Positions 15,531 through 24,160 of a stretch of DNA of 64,000 bases are shown here, piece after piece. The notes below the pieces were generated by a model. That model saw only the letters and a list, made by a program, of their open reading frames with translations. It was not told where the DNA came from and ran no database searches. Position 1 is the first letter of the stretch. Each line of letters begins with the position of its first letter. Both the position numbers and the translations under genes were made by a program. Origin of the DNA: JAZKID01 sp963714065 (GTDB lineage: Bacteria > Pseudomonadota > Alphaproteobacteria > Rhizobiales > UBA4765); the NCBI GenBank assembly GCA_963714065.1, contig OY970226.1:1612001-1676000 (forward strand). Reading direction: 5' to 3'.

Positions 15531-16643
15531 ATGATCAAAAAATCCCTGACCCTATTAAGCCTGCTTGTTCTCTGCGCTTTTCCGGCTATGGCGCAGCAGA
15601 AAACGCTGAAAATCTACAACTGGTCGGATTACATCAACCCCGATGTTCTCGCCGCTTTCGAGAAAGAAACCGGCACCAAGGTGATTTACGATACGTTCGA
15701 TACGGTCGAACTGGCCGAAACGAAGCTGACGGCGGGGAAATCGGGCTACGATCTTGCCGTTGTCGCCGCCACCAACTCCCTGCCGCGGTTGATTGCCTTG
15801 GGTATTCTAATGAGGCTCGACAAATCGAAAATCCCCAATCTGAAATATAGCTGGCCGGATATCGATGCGCGGCTGCAGCGTTACGATCCGGGCAATGCCT
15901 ATTCGGTGAATTATATGTGGGGCACCACAGGCCTCGGCTACGACAAGGCAAAGATCGGGCAGCGTCTGGGAAGCGATACGCTCTCAAGCTGGAAAGTCCT
16001 GTTCGACCCGCAAGAAGCCGCCAAACTAAAAGATTGCGGGATCTATGTGCTCGATGCGGTGGAAGAGATTTTTCCGGCAGCCCTGAACTATCTCGGCCTG
16101 AACCCCGATTCCAGATTGGAAGGCGAGCTGAGAAAAGCGGCCGATCTGCTTTTTTCCATCCGGCCTTCGATTGTGAAATTCCATTCTTCGGAATATATCA
16201 ACGCGCTCGCAAACGGCGATATCTGCATGGCCATAGGCTATTCCGGCGATATTTTGCAGGCAAAAAATCGCGCCACTGAGGCTGCGGCAGCAAGCGGAAA
16301 AAAGATCGACATCGCCTACAGCATTCCGCAAGAGGGCGCTGCGATGTGGTTCGACAATTTTATCATCCCGAAAGACGCGGAAAATCCCGATGCAGCCTAT
16401 GCATTTATCGATTTCGTCAATCGGCCGGAAATGGCGGCGAAAAACGGCATGTTCATTCGCTATGCCAGCAACAATCTTGCCGCGCAGAAATTCCTGGGTA
16501 AGGACATGCTGAACGATCCCGGCATTTATCCGCCGCCGGAGGTGATGAAACATCTGTTCACGGTCACGCCTTATGAGCGCAAAACGCAAACCGCCCTGAA
16601 CCGCATGTGGACGAACATCAAGGCGAACCGCAAGCCGTATTGA
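15531..16643 (+). CDS. potF: Polyamine ABC transporter, periplasmic binding protein (PotF/PotD-like)
   Basis: A 370-residue solute-binding protein of the spermidine/putrescine group. A signal peptide spans residues 1 to about 21, ending AMA before QQK. The mature N-terminus TLKIYNWSDYINPDVLAAFE is the family signature, followed by ETGTKVIYDTFDTVE. Aromatic and acidic residues that grip polyamines are expected in VNYMWGTTGLGYD and EGAAMWFDNFIIPKDA. It heads an operon with the ATPase and two permeases (16693-19504). An in-frame upstream extension is rejected because ATG 15531 places the signal peptide correctly. Confidence 0.92.
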   Translation: MIKKSLTLLSLLVLCAFPAMAQQKTLKIYNWSDYINPDVLAAFEKETGTKVIYDTFDTVELAETKLTAGKSGYDLAVVAATNSLPRLIALGILMRLDKSKIPNLKYSWPDIDARLQRYDPGNAYSVNYMWGTTGLGYDKAKIGQRLGSDTLSSWKVLFDPQEAAKLKDCGIYVLDAVEEIFPAALNYLGLNPDSRLEGELRKAADLLFSIRPSIVKFHSSEYINALANGDICMAIGYSGDILQAKNRATEAAAASGKKIDIAYSIPQEGAAMWFDNFIIPKDAENPDAAYAFIDFVNRPEMAAKNGMFIRYASNNLAAQKFLGKDMLNDPGIYPPPEVMKHLFTVTPYERKTQTALNRMWTNIKANRKPY

Positions 16644-16692
16644 ACCTGTTTGGGGGTTGCTTTTTTCTCGCGATTGCCGATCTAAGGACATT

Positions 16693-17835
16693 ATGAGTGA
16701 GCCGTCTTTCGCATCCCGTCAGGCTTTCGCGCCCTGGAACAAGCCCGATGCGCAGCCTTTCGTGCATTATGCGAATATCGGCAAATCCTATGGCGATGCC
16801 GTTGCGGTTCAAAATATTGATCTGAAAATCTATCGAGGCGAATTTTTCGCGCTGCTCGGTCCTTCCGGCTGCGGCAAGACGACGCTGCTCCGGCTGCTGG
16901 CCGGATTCGAGCAGCCGGAGCATGGCAGCCTCATACTGGACGGGCAAGATCTTGCCGGAATCCCTTCGCATCTGCGCCCGGTCAATATGATGTTCCAGTC
17001 CTATGCCCTGTTTCCGCATCTGAATGTCTACGACAATATCGCCTTCGGCTTGCGGCAGGAGATTATGAACGCGGAAGAGCGCCAGCGCCGCGTGCGAGAT
17101 ATGCTGGCCCTGGTGAAGCTCGAGCATTTTGCGCAACGAAAGCCGCATCAGCTCTCCGGCGGGCAGAAACAGCGCGTGGCGCTGGCTCGTTCCTTGGCCA
17201 AGCGTCCGAAAATACTGCTGCTGGACGAACCGCTTGCCGCTCTCGACAAAAAGCTGCGCGACGAAACCCGTTTCGAGCTGATGCATCTGCAATCGCAATT
17301 GCAGACGACCTTCATCATCGTCACGCATGACCGCGAGGAGGCGATGGTGCTGGCCGACCGCATGGCGGTCATGGACCATGGCAGGATCGTGCAGGTCGGC
17401 ACGCCCGAGGAGATTTACGAAAATCCGCAAACGCGCCATGTCGCGGGCTTTGTCGGCGAGGTGAATAGTTTTGCAGGCACGGTCTCCGCCATTCAGGGCA
17501 ATATGCTGAGCGTGCAAAGCGGTAATGCCGGGCTGCTCCGACTGGAAAGCACGCGGGCTGCGATAATCGGCGAATCCGTTTATGTCGCGCTCCGCCCGGA
17601 AAAAATGCAGATCGATATTGCCGAGCCTTCGGATACGTCATGCAATGCCGTGCGGGGCGAGGTGTTCGATGTCGGCTATCTCGGCGATTTTTCCGTCTAT
17701 CATATCCGCCTCGAAGACGGCACAATCTTGAGAGCGGCCAGCGTGAACAGGGTGCGCGGAAGCTCAAAAATCGATTGGGGCGCGCACGTCTGGCTGAGCT
17801 GGGATGTGAATGCCGCCATGCTGCTGAAAGAATGA
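16693..17835 (+). CDS. potG: Polyamine ABC transporter, ATP-binding protein
   Basis: The 380-residue ATPase that powers uptake. It has Walker A GPSGCGKTT, the Q-loop MMFQSYALFPH, signature LSGGQKQRVALARSL, Walker B ILLLDEPLAAL and the switch histidine in IIVTHDREEA. A C-terminal TOBE-type domain contains VALRPEKMQI. ATG 16693 is preceded by TAAGGAC; a TTG at 16657 is also in frame but lacks support. The stop overlaps the start of the first permease (ATGA). Confidence 0.95.
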   Translation: MSEPSFASRQAFAPWNKPDAQPFVHYANIGKSYGDAVAVQNIDLKIYRGEFFALLGPSGCGKTTLLRLLAGFEQPEHGSLILDGQDLAGIPSHLRPVNMMFQSYALFPHLNVYDNIAFGLRQEIMNAEERQRRVRDMLALVKLEHFAQRKPHQLSGGQKQRVALARSLAKRPKILLLDEPLAALDKKLRDETRFELMHLQSQLQTTFIIVTHDREEAMVLADRMAVMDHGRIVQVGTPEEIYENPQTRHVAGFVGEVNSFAGTVSAIQGNMLSVQSGNAGLLRLESTRAAIIGESVYVALRPEKMQIDIAEPSDTSCNAVRGEVFDVGYLGDFSVYHIRLEDGTILRAASVNRVRGSSKIDWGAHVWLSWDVNAAMLLKE

Positions 17836-18719
17836 TTGCCATGTCCGGCCGCCGCTGGCTTCTGATCTTTGCCATGTTTTGGCTTGGCATCTCGGTGCTG
17901 GTGCCGGGCCTGATCGTGCTTCGCATGTCGCTGTCCGATGCTGCGGACGCGTTGCCGCCCTATATGCCGCAATTTACAGGCTTGAATACGCTCGGCGATT
18001 TTCTGCGCGGGCTCGATTTCGAAACCTACCGGCTTGTGCTGACCGACAGTCTCTACTTTGAGAGCTACCTCACCTCGGTGCGGCTCGCCTTAAGCGCGAC
18101 ATTCCTTGCTTTCCTGGTCGGCTATCCGATCGCGCTCGCCATTTCGCGCACACGCGAAAACTTGCGTCCCGTGCTGCTGATGGCCGTCATTATTCCTTTC
18201 TGGACCTCCTTCCTCATTCGCATTTATGCGTGGATCGGCCTGCTGAAAGACGACGGGCTGATCAATGCGGCTTTGCGCATGCTCGGCCTGATCGATACGC
18301 CCTTGGCTTTGATGAATAACGAAACCGGGGTGCTGATCGGCCTTGTCTATGCCTATCTACCCTTCATGGTGTTGCCGGTTTACGCGGCGCTTGAAAAACT
18401 TGATCCCTCGTTGGTCGAGGCCGCTGCCGATCTCGGCTGTCCGCCCTGGCGCCGCTTTTTTCAGGTGACCCTGCCATTGACCCTGCCGGGCGTGATGGCG
18501 GGTGCAGCTCTTGTTTTTATTCCTGCCGTCGGCGAATTTGTCATCCCCGATCTTCTGGGCGGCTCCGATACGCTGATGATCGGACGCACGCTGTGGATCG
18601 ATTTCTTCTCCAACCGCGACTGGCCGCAGGCGGCAGCCGCCGCCGTCGTCATGCTCGCAACCATCCTGTTGCCCTTTATCCTGTTGCGGCATTTTAGCGC
18701 ACGCGGGCAGGCGGCATGA
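17832..18719 (+). CDS. potH: Polyamine ABC transporter, permease 1
   Basis: A 295-residue inner-membrane permease with about six helices and the EAA loop EAAADLGCPPWRRFFQVTLPL that docks on the ATPase. FWTSFLIRIYAWIGLL is typical of PotH/PotB. ATG 17832 overlaps the potG stop as ATGA, a classic coupled arrangement; a second ATG at 17841 is possible. It is followed directly by the second permease. Confidence 0.93.
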   Translation: MIAMSGRRWLLIFAMFWLGISVLVPGLIVLRMSLSDAADALPPYMPQFTGLNTLGDFLRGLDFETYRLVLTDSLYFESYLTSVRLALSATFLAFLVGYPIALAISRTRENLRPVLLMAVIIPFWTSFLIRIYAWIGLLKDDGLINAALRMLGLIDTPLALMNNETGVLIGLVYAYLPFMVLPVYAALEKLDPSLVEAAADLGCPPWRRFFQVTLPLTLPGVMAGAALVFIPAVGEFVIPDLLGGSDTLMIGRTLWIDFFSNRDWPQAAAAAVVMLATILLPFILLRHFSARGQAA

Positions 18720-19504
18720 CAAGGTTTCGTCCGCTGCATCTGTTCATACTTGTGCTGGGCCTGAGCTTTCTCTATTTGCCCATCGTCATCCTGATCATCT
18801 ATTCCTTCAACGACTCGCGGCTCGTGACCGTGTGGGGCGGATTTTCCCTGCGCTGGTATGCCGCTCTTTTTAGCGACGAAAATATGCTGGATGCGGCATG
18901 GACGACGCTGCGCGTCGCCCTCATGTCGGCAAGCCTTGCCACGATCATCGGCCTTGTGCTGGCGCATATTCTGGCGCGTCCCGTTTTCAAAGGAAAAACG
19001 CTTGTCTCGGCCCTTGCCTTCGCGCCGCTCGTCTTGCCCGAGGTGATCATGGGGTTGTCGCTGCTGCTGCTGTTCGTGGCGCTCGATGTCGAGCGCGGCT
19101 ACTGGACGCTTGTCTTTGCGCATGTCTCCTTCACCGCGGCTTTCGCAACCGTGATCATTCACGCGCAGCTGGTCGGCCTCGATCGCAATCTGATCGAAGC
19201 CGCGCTCGATCTCGGCTGCCCGCCCTGCAAAAGCTTTTTCCTTGTGACGCTGCCCTTGATCGCAACGTCCATCATGGCCGCATGGCTGCTCGCCTTCACG
19301 CTGTCGATGGACGATCTTGTCGTCGCAAGCTTTACGACCGGGCCCGGCGCGACCACATTGCCGATGCGTATTTACAGTCAGGTGCGGCTTGGCGTATCGC
19401 CCGAAATCAATGCCTTGAGCACGCTGTTCGTCGCCTTCGTCGCGCTGATCGTGCTGAGTTTTTCGCTGCTCACAAAGGGCCGTGCGTTAAGACTGAAAGT
19501 CTAG
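18716..19504 (+). CDS. potI: Polyamine ABC transporter, permease 2
   Basis: The 262-residue second permease of the heterodimeric channel. It has about six helices, LYLPIVILIIYSFNDSRLV at the N-terminus and the EAA loop EAALDLGCPPCKSFFLVTLP, with LAFTLSMDDLVVASFTTGPG typical of PotI/PotC. It starts within the potH stop (ATGA). In 19505-19667 downstream I see no terminator or gene. Confidence 0.93.
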   Translation: MTRFRPLHLFILVLGLSFLYLPIVILIIYSFNDSRLVTVWGGFSLRWYAALFSDENMLDAAWTTLRVALMSASLATIIGLVLAHILARPVFKGKTLVSALAFAPLVLPEVIMGLSLLLLFVALDVERGYWTLVFAHVSFTAAFATVIIHAQLVGLDRNLIEAALDLGCPPCKSFFLVTLPLIATSIMAAWLLAFTLSMDDLVVASFTTGPGATTLPMRIYSQVRLGVSPEINALSTLFVAFVALIVLSFSLLTKGRALRLKV

Positions 19505-19667
19505 GTGGCATCAGTTTCCTCGTCAAAGCCCTTTTTTGGCTTGCCGAAGAGCGATCGGGCTTAAGCGAAACCCTTATTTTACAAGGCCGATTGCGCCCGC
19601 GTTGACAAGCAAAAGCGGGGCGTGCATTCAAGGTATCAAAATCCGCTAATCTATTGGAAAGACAAGG

Positions 19668-19946
19668 ATGTCCACCTTCGATACCGTGGCAGATATTATT
19701 GCCGAGACCTGCTCGATCCCCCGCGAGGATATCAAGCCGGAAAGCCATTCGATCGACGATCTCGGCATCGACAGCCTCGATTTTCTCGACGTCACCTATG
19801 CGATCGACAAGCGCTTTGGCATCAAGCTGCCGGTCGAGCAGTGGACGCAGGATGTCAACGACGGCAAGGCGACGACCGAGCAATATTTCGTGCTCAAAAA
19901 CCTGAGCGCAGAGATCGACAAGCTCGTTGCCGCCAAGGCGGCGTAA
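19668..19946 (+). CDS. acpXL: Acyl carrier protein AcpXL for very-long-chain fatty acids of lipid A
   Basis: A 92-residue acyl carrier protein. The phosphopantetheine attachment site is Ser36 in DLGIDSLDFLDVTYAIDKRF. The sequence, especially FDTVADIIAET, KLPVEQWTQDVNDGKATTEQ and YFVLKNL, matches AcpXL of rhizobia and Brucella, not the housekeeping AcpP. AcpXL carries the 27-hydroxyoctacosanoate-type chain that LpxXL attaches to lipid A. The five genes that follow fit this assignment exactly. Confidence 0.93.
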   Translation: MSTFDTVADIIAETCSIPREDIKPESHSIDDLGIDSLDFLDVTYAIDKRFGIKLPVEQWTQDVNDGKATTEQYFVLKNLSAEIDKLVAAKAA

Positions 19947-19959
19947 TCCTTCCCACGCC

Positions 19960-20415
19960 ATGCAGCTTGAATATTTCCGCATGATCGACAGGGTCGTCTC
20001 GCTCGATGCGGCAGCGAGAACGATTGTGTGCGAAGCGAAAGTTCCGCAGGCGAGCCCGGTTTTCGAAGGGCATTTCCCCGGCCACCCCTTGATGCCCGGC
20101 GTGCTCCTGATCGAAACCATGGCGCAGGCCTCCGGCTATCTGATCCTGAAATCCGCCGGATTCGGCAAGATGCCGTTTTTCATTGCCGCAGATGGCGTGA
20201 AACTGCGCCAGTTCGTGCTGCCGGGCGATGTGCTGAATGTCGAAGCGGAGCTCGCGCACGAGGGTTCCGGATTTGCCGTCACCAAGGCGAAAATTTCACG
20301 TGGGAATGAAAAAATCTGCGAGGCCGAACTGAAATTCAGGCTGATGCCTTTCATCAACGAAGCCCTCGAGCAGGCAATGGCGGAGCAGACGCGCGCGCTT
20401 GGGCTGACGCCATGA
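19960..20415 (+). CDS. fabZXL: 3-hydroxyacyl-ACP dehydratase (FabZ-like, VLCFA cluster)
   Basis: A hot-dog-fold dehydratase of about 151 residues. The signature FEGHFPGHPLMPGVLLIETMAQ carries the catalytic His38 and Glu52. In this cluster it would dehydrate long-chain 3-hydroxyacyl-AcpXL during elongation. ATG 19960 (MQLEYFRM) is 13 bases after the acpXL stop; an in-frame extension to 19927 would overlap acpXL and is not needed. Its end overlaps the next gene by four bases (ATGA). Confidence 0.9.
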   Translation: MQLEYFRMIDRVVSLDAAARTIVCEAKVPQASPVFEGHFPGHPLMPGVLLIETMAQASGYLILKSAGFGKMPFFIAADGVKLRQFVLPGDVLNVEAELAHEGSGFAVTKAKISRGNEKICEAELKFRLMPFINEALEQAMAEQTRALGLTP

Positions 20416-21587
20416 CGCGGCAGGTCGTCGTCACCGGCATCGGCTTCCTCTCTTCTCTCGGCGAAGGATATGATGCGCATGTGGCGCTGCTGCAGGCACC
20501 TCTTACACCCCGTACAGAACCTTTCGGCCCTTTTCTCGTTCACCCGCTTTGCGAGGTCGATTTCGACAAACAGATCCCGAAAAAAGGCGATCAGCGGCAG
20601 ATGGAGCCCTGGCAGCGTACCGGGGTTTATGCGGCGGGGCTTGCCCTCTCGAACGCCGGAATCGCTGGAAACCGGGATCTGCTCGCGAAGACGCATATGA
20701 TCGTTGCGGCAGGCGGCGGCGAGCGCGACGAAGCCGTCGACAACGCGCTGATGAGCGGCATTCGCGCCGCACCTGATAAGGATATTTTTCTCAACGAGCG
20801 CCTGATGAACGATCTGCGCCCGACGCTGTTTCTAGCGCAACTCACCAATCTTCTCGCCGGCAATATTTCCATCGTGCATGGCGTCACGGGCTCGTCGCGC
20901 TCTTTCATGGGCGAGGAAATGGCCGGCGTCGATGCCGTTCGTACATTATGGGCGCGCATCGCCGCAGGGCAGGCGGAGATCGGCCTTGTGGGCGCTGCCT
21001 ATAATGCAGCGCGCAAGGATATGAACTTGAATTTCGCGTTTGCCGGCGCTTTGGCAAAGCCGCCTTATCTTCCCGTCTGGGCGCGGCAAAACGGCGCTGC
21101 CGGAATGGTCATGGGCTCGATGGGGGCTTTCCTTGTCCTGGAGGAAGCGAAACATGCGCGCGCCCGCGGCGCAAAAATATTCGCGCGCATCGTCAATGCT
21201 GCTTCCACACGCTCGAAGCGCGCGCCGGGCGAGATCCGCGGCAATCTGCAAAAGCTTTATGACAATATCGCGCCGCAAATGCGGGGCGAGAATCCCGCCG
21301 TTCTTTCCTGCGCCAGCGGTGTAGCATTGGTCACGCAGGAAGAGGAAGAATTCTGGAACAATCAGGGTGCTACATTGCGGGCGACGGGCAGTGTTCTGGG
21401 CCATGGGCTCGAGGCGCAGGCGCCGATGGCCTGCGCGCTTGCCGCTTTATCCTTGCATGAGGGAAAATTCTTCCCTGCATTCGAAGAGCGCGAGAAACCG
21501 CGCGCGCAGGCGGAGCAGATCGTTGTGTCCTGCTGCGGCCACTGGCGCGGCGAAGGGCTGATCCTGTTCGAACGTGAGGCAGCCTGA
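20412..21587 (+). CDS. fabF2XL: Ketosynthase-like protein FabF2XL without active-site cysteine
   Basis: A 391-residue thiolase-fold protein of the beta-ketoacyl-ACP synthase family, second position of the VLCFA cluster. The strand before the nucleophile reads SIVHGVTGSSRSFMGEEMAG, with no cysteine where active FabF has TACASG. The first catalytic histidine motif (HGTSTP) is also not recognisable; a GHGLEAQ remnant stands for the second. By analogy with chain-length factors of polyketide synthases, I infer that it pairs with FabF1XL and sets chain length. It starts in the fabZXL stop and ends in the TGATG of the next start. Confidence 0.85.
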   Translation: MTRQVVVTGIGFLSSLGEGYDAHVALLQAPLTPRTEPFGPFLVHPLCEVDFDKQIPKKGDQRQMEPWQRTGVYAAGLALSNAGIAGNRDLLAKTHMIVAAGGGERDEAVDNALMSGIRAAPDKDIFLNERLMNDLRPTLFLAQLTNLLAGNISIVHGVTGSSRSFMGEEMAGVDAVRTLWARIAAGQAEIGLVGAAYNAARKDMNLNFAFAGALAKPPYLPVWARQNGAAGMVMGSMGAFLVLEEAKHARARGAKIFARIVNAASTRSKRAPGEIRGNLQKLYDNIAPQMRGENPAVLSCASGVALVTQEEEEFWNNQGATLRATGSVLGHGLEAQAPMACALAALSLHEGKFFPAFEEREKPRAQAEQIVVSCCGHWRGEGLILFEREAA

Positions 21588-22864
21588 TGCGCGATCATCT
21601 CGGCCGTCCCGTCATCGTCGTCACCGGCATGGGCGTGATCACCTCGCTTGGCGCGGGGAAAGACGAAAACTGGACAAAGCTTGCGGGCGGTGTTTCCGGC
21701 ATCCGCTCCATCACGCGCTTTCCGACCGAAGGCCTGCGCACGACCATTGGCGGTGAGATCGATTATGTGAAGGTCGAGCCTTTCACGGCAACCAATCTGT
21801 CCTTTGCGCTGGCCGAAATCGCGGCGGACGAGGCGGTCAAACAGGCAAAAATCGGCTCGCCGAAAAATTTCCCTGGCCCGCTGGTCATCGCGGTTCCGCC
21901 GGTCGAGGTCGAATGGCCGCAGCGTGTTGAGCTTGCAACGCTTGCGGCAGTTGGCGAGCAGGTCGCCTATGATGATCTTTTCAAGGTCGCGTCCCAGCGC
22001 CCAGCCTATCACGCGCTCTTCATGTTTGCGAATGTCGCCGAACGCATGGCGGAGCGCTTCGGCACGAAGGATTCGCCGATCTCGCTCTCCACCGCCTGCG
22101 CCTCCGGCGCAACCGCTATCCAGACTGCGGCGGATGCGCTGCGGCGCGGCGAATGCGGCGCCGCGCTCGCGGTTGCGACGGATGGCTCGATTCAGGTCGA
22201 GGCGCTGGTCAGGTTTTCTCTGCTCTCGGCGCTTTCCACGCAGAACAGCGATCCACAAACTGCATCGAAACCGTTTTCGAAAAACCGCGACGGTTTCGTC
22301 ATGGCAGAAGGGGCGGCAGCACTCGTGCTCGAAACCTTTGATCATGCGAAAGCGCGCGGCGCCGAAATTTTAGGGATACTTGCGGGCGCTGGCGAGCAGG
22401 CCGATAATTTTCATCGCACACGCTCGAATCCGGACGGCAAGGCGATCATCGGCGCCATCGAGCGCGCGCTGAAGGATGCGGGCTTTCGGCCGGAGCAGAT
22501 CGATTACATCAACGCGCATGGCACGAGCACGCCGGAAAACGACAAGATGGAGCATTTCGCCTGCGCCGCCGTTTTCGGCAACCGCATGGAAAAACTGCCG
22601 ATTTCCTCCAATAAATCGATGATAGGCCATACGATCTCGGCGGCGGGCGCGGTCGAGGCCGTATTTTCGCTATTAACCCTGCAACACCAGCTGCTGCCGC
22701 CGACCATCAATTATCACGCGCCGGACCCGGCCTTGCCGCTCGATGTGGTGCCTTTTCGGTCGCGAAGCGCGAAAGTCAGGGCTGTCATGTCGAATTCCTT
22801 CGGTTTCGGCGGGCAGAACGCATCATTAATCTTCACGCGAGAGCCGCTCTCGTCTATCAATTGA
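21587..22864 (+). CDS. fabF1XL: Beta-ketoacyl-ACP synthase II-type, FabF1XL
   Basis: A 425-residue condensing enzyme with the full catalytic triad: Cys171 in STACASGATAIQTAADALR, His in NAHGTSTPENDKME and His in NKSMIGHTISAAGAVE. It should catalyse elongation of AcpXL-bound chains towards C26-C28. It overlaps the preceding ketosynthase-like gene by one base (TGATG), which implies coupled translation and a 1:1 complex. Confidence 0.92.
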   Translation: MRDHLGRPVIVVTGMGVITSLGAGKDENWTKLAGGVSGIRSITRFPTEGLRTTIGGEIDYVKVEPFTATNLSFALAEIAADEAVKQAKIGSPKNFPGPLVIAVPPVEVEWPQRVELATLAAVGEQVAYDDLFKVASQRPAYHALFMFANVAERMAERFGTKDSPISLSTACASGATAIQTAADALRRGECGAALAVATDGSIQVEALVRFSLLSALSTQNSDPQTASKPFSKNRDGFVMAEGAAALVLETFDHAKARGAEILGILAGAGEQADNFHRTRSNPDGKAIIGAIERALKDAGFRPEQIDYINAHGTSTPENDKMEHFACAAVFGNRMEKLPISSNKSMIGHTISAAGAVEAVFSLLTLQHQLLPPTINYHAPDPALPLDVVPFRSRSAKVRAVMSNSFGFGGQNASLIFTREPLSSIN

Positions 22865-22870
22865 AAAATC

Positions 22871-23893
22871 ATGCGCGCGCTACAGCTCGTTTCCGACCGC
22901 AAGCTCGAACTTGCCGACCTGCCGAACCCGCCGCCGCCGGGGAAAGGCGAGGTGCAGATTCGCGTGCGCGCGGTCGCGCTCAACCATATCGACGTGTGGG
23001 GTTTTCGCGGCATGGCCTTCGCCAAGCGGAAAATGCCGCTGGTGGTGGGCGCCGAGGCGAGCGGCGAGATCGCAGCGATCGGTGAGGGCGTTGCGAATTT
23101 CAAGATCGGCGACAAGGCCGTCATGTATGGCGCACTCACTTGCAACACATGCAAGGCATGCCGTGAGGGGCGCGACAATCTGTGCGAGAATGTCGCGGGG
23201 ATCTTAGGTTTTCATGTCGACGGTTTCGCGCGCGATTATCTGAACCTGCCGGCGCGGCTCGTTATCCCCGTGCCGCAGAATGTCGACCTGATCGATGCCG
23301 CAACCGCGCCGATCACTTATTCCACCGTCGAGCATATGCTGTTCGACAATGCGAAGCTTGAGAGCGGCGAAACGATTCTCGTGCAGGCGGGCGGCTCCGG
23401 CATCGGCACGGTTGCGATCATTCTCGCAAAAGCGCTCGGCTGCACGGTAATCGCGACTGTCGGCGACGACGAGAAGGCCGAAAAGGCCAAAAAGCTCGGC
23501 GCCGATCATGTGATTAATTATCGCAATGAACGTTTTGAGAGCGTGACGCGGAAGCTGACCGGGAAAAAAGGCGTCGATGTTGTGTTCGAACATGTCGGCG
23601 CCGATACGTGGAACGGCTCGCTGCTGTGTCTGAAACGTGGCGGGCGGCTCGTCACCTGCGGCTCCACCTCGGGCGTCACCGTGCAGATGAATTTGATGCA
23701 GCTTTTCCAGCAGCAATACAAGATTTTCGGCTCCTTCGGCGCCAACATGCGCAATATTCACGACGGGTTGCAGAAAATCGCGCAGGGGTTGCGGCCGGTC
23801 ATCGATCTGAAAGTGCCGCTTGCCGATTTCGGAGCAGGGCTCGAGCGCCTCGAAAGCCGCAAGGTTTTCGGAAAAATCGTCGTCGAGCTGTAG
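22871..23893 (+). CDS. adhXL: Zinc-type alcohol dehydrogenase-like reductase of the VLCFA cluster
   Basis: A 340-residue medium-chain dehydrogenase/reductase. The N-terminal GroES-like domain keeps a structural zinc site in CNTCKACREGRDNLC, and the nucleotide fold is ILVQAGGSGIGTVAIILAKA. Orthologues occupy the same position in acpXL clusters and probably perform the enoyl reduction or another redox step of VLCFA synthesis. Its TAG stop is the first three bases of the left inverted repeat of the element at 23891-24159. Confidence 0.88.
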   Translation: MRALQLVSDRKLELADLPNPPPPGKGEVQIRVRAVALNHIDVWGFRGMAFAKRKMPLVVGAEASGEIAAIGEGVANFKIGDKAVMYGALTCNTCKACREGRDNLCENVAGILGFHVDGFARDYLNLPARLVIPVPQNVDLIDAATAPITYSTVEHMLFDNAKLESGETILVQAGGSGIGTVAIILAKALGCTVIATVGDDEKAEKAKKLGADHVINYRNERFESVTRKLTGKKGVDVVFEHVGADTWNGSLLCLKRGGRLVTCGSTSGVTVQMNLMQLFQQQYKIFGSFGANMRNIHDGLQKIAQGLRPVIDLKVPLADFGAGLERLESRKVFGKIVVEL

Positions 23894-24159
23894 GGTCTGC
23901 AACCGATCAGGAGATACATTATGTTGGTTCAAAACGGACTTTATGCAGCGATTTTCAACGAACAGCGATGTGGGATATCGGTGAAGTTGAAAATCGCTGA
24001 AGAAAGTCGTTTTCAATCAATCCTGAAGGACGCGGCGAAAAAGTTTACCTGCGTCGTCGAAAAGTTTGACCGTACTGCCGGTACGCTCTGTACTTTTCTT
24101 CTAGTAGGTAAACTTTTTCTCTCGCGCAGAATGTATCTCCTGATCGGGTGCAGACCCTA
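23891..24159. mobile_element. Nested palindromic element between adhXL and lpxXL
   Basis: A 269-base stretch with 30-base terminal inverted repeats (23891-23920 and 24130-24159) identical at 29 of 30 positions. Two inner palindromes are nested in it. One is imperfect: arms about 23926-23958 and 23985-24017, sharing GCGATTTTCAAC/GTTGAAAATCGC. The other has outer arms AAAAAGTTTACCT/AGGTAAACTTTTT (24039-24051 and 24106-24118). It fits exactly from the adhXL stop codon to the lpxXL start codon. It has no transposase; it resembles a MITE or a large hairpin repeat. Confidence 0.7.
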
Positions 24160-24160
24160 A
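23921..24160 (+). CDS. Possible leader ORF (79 aa) inside the palindromic element
   Basis: An ATG at 23921 is preceded by AGGAGA with 7-base spacing, a better ribosome binding site than that of lpxXL. The frame stays open for 79 codons and its TAA overlaps the lpxXL start as TAATG. The product (MLVQNGLYAAIFNEQRCG...) resembles nothing I know and is forced by palindromic DNA, so a protein function is doubtful. A leader role feeding ribosomes to lpxXL is possible. Confidence 0.35.
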   Translation: MLVQNGLYAAIFNEQRCGISVKLKIAEESRFQSILKDAAKKFTCVVEKFDRTAGTLCTFLLVGKLFLSRRMYLLIGCRP

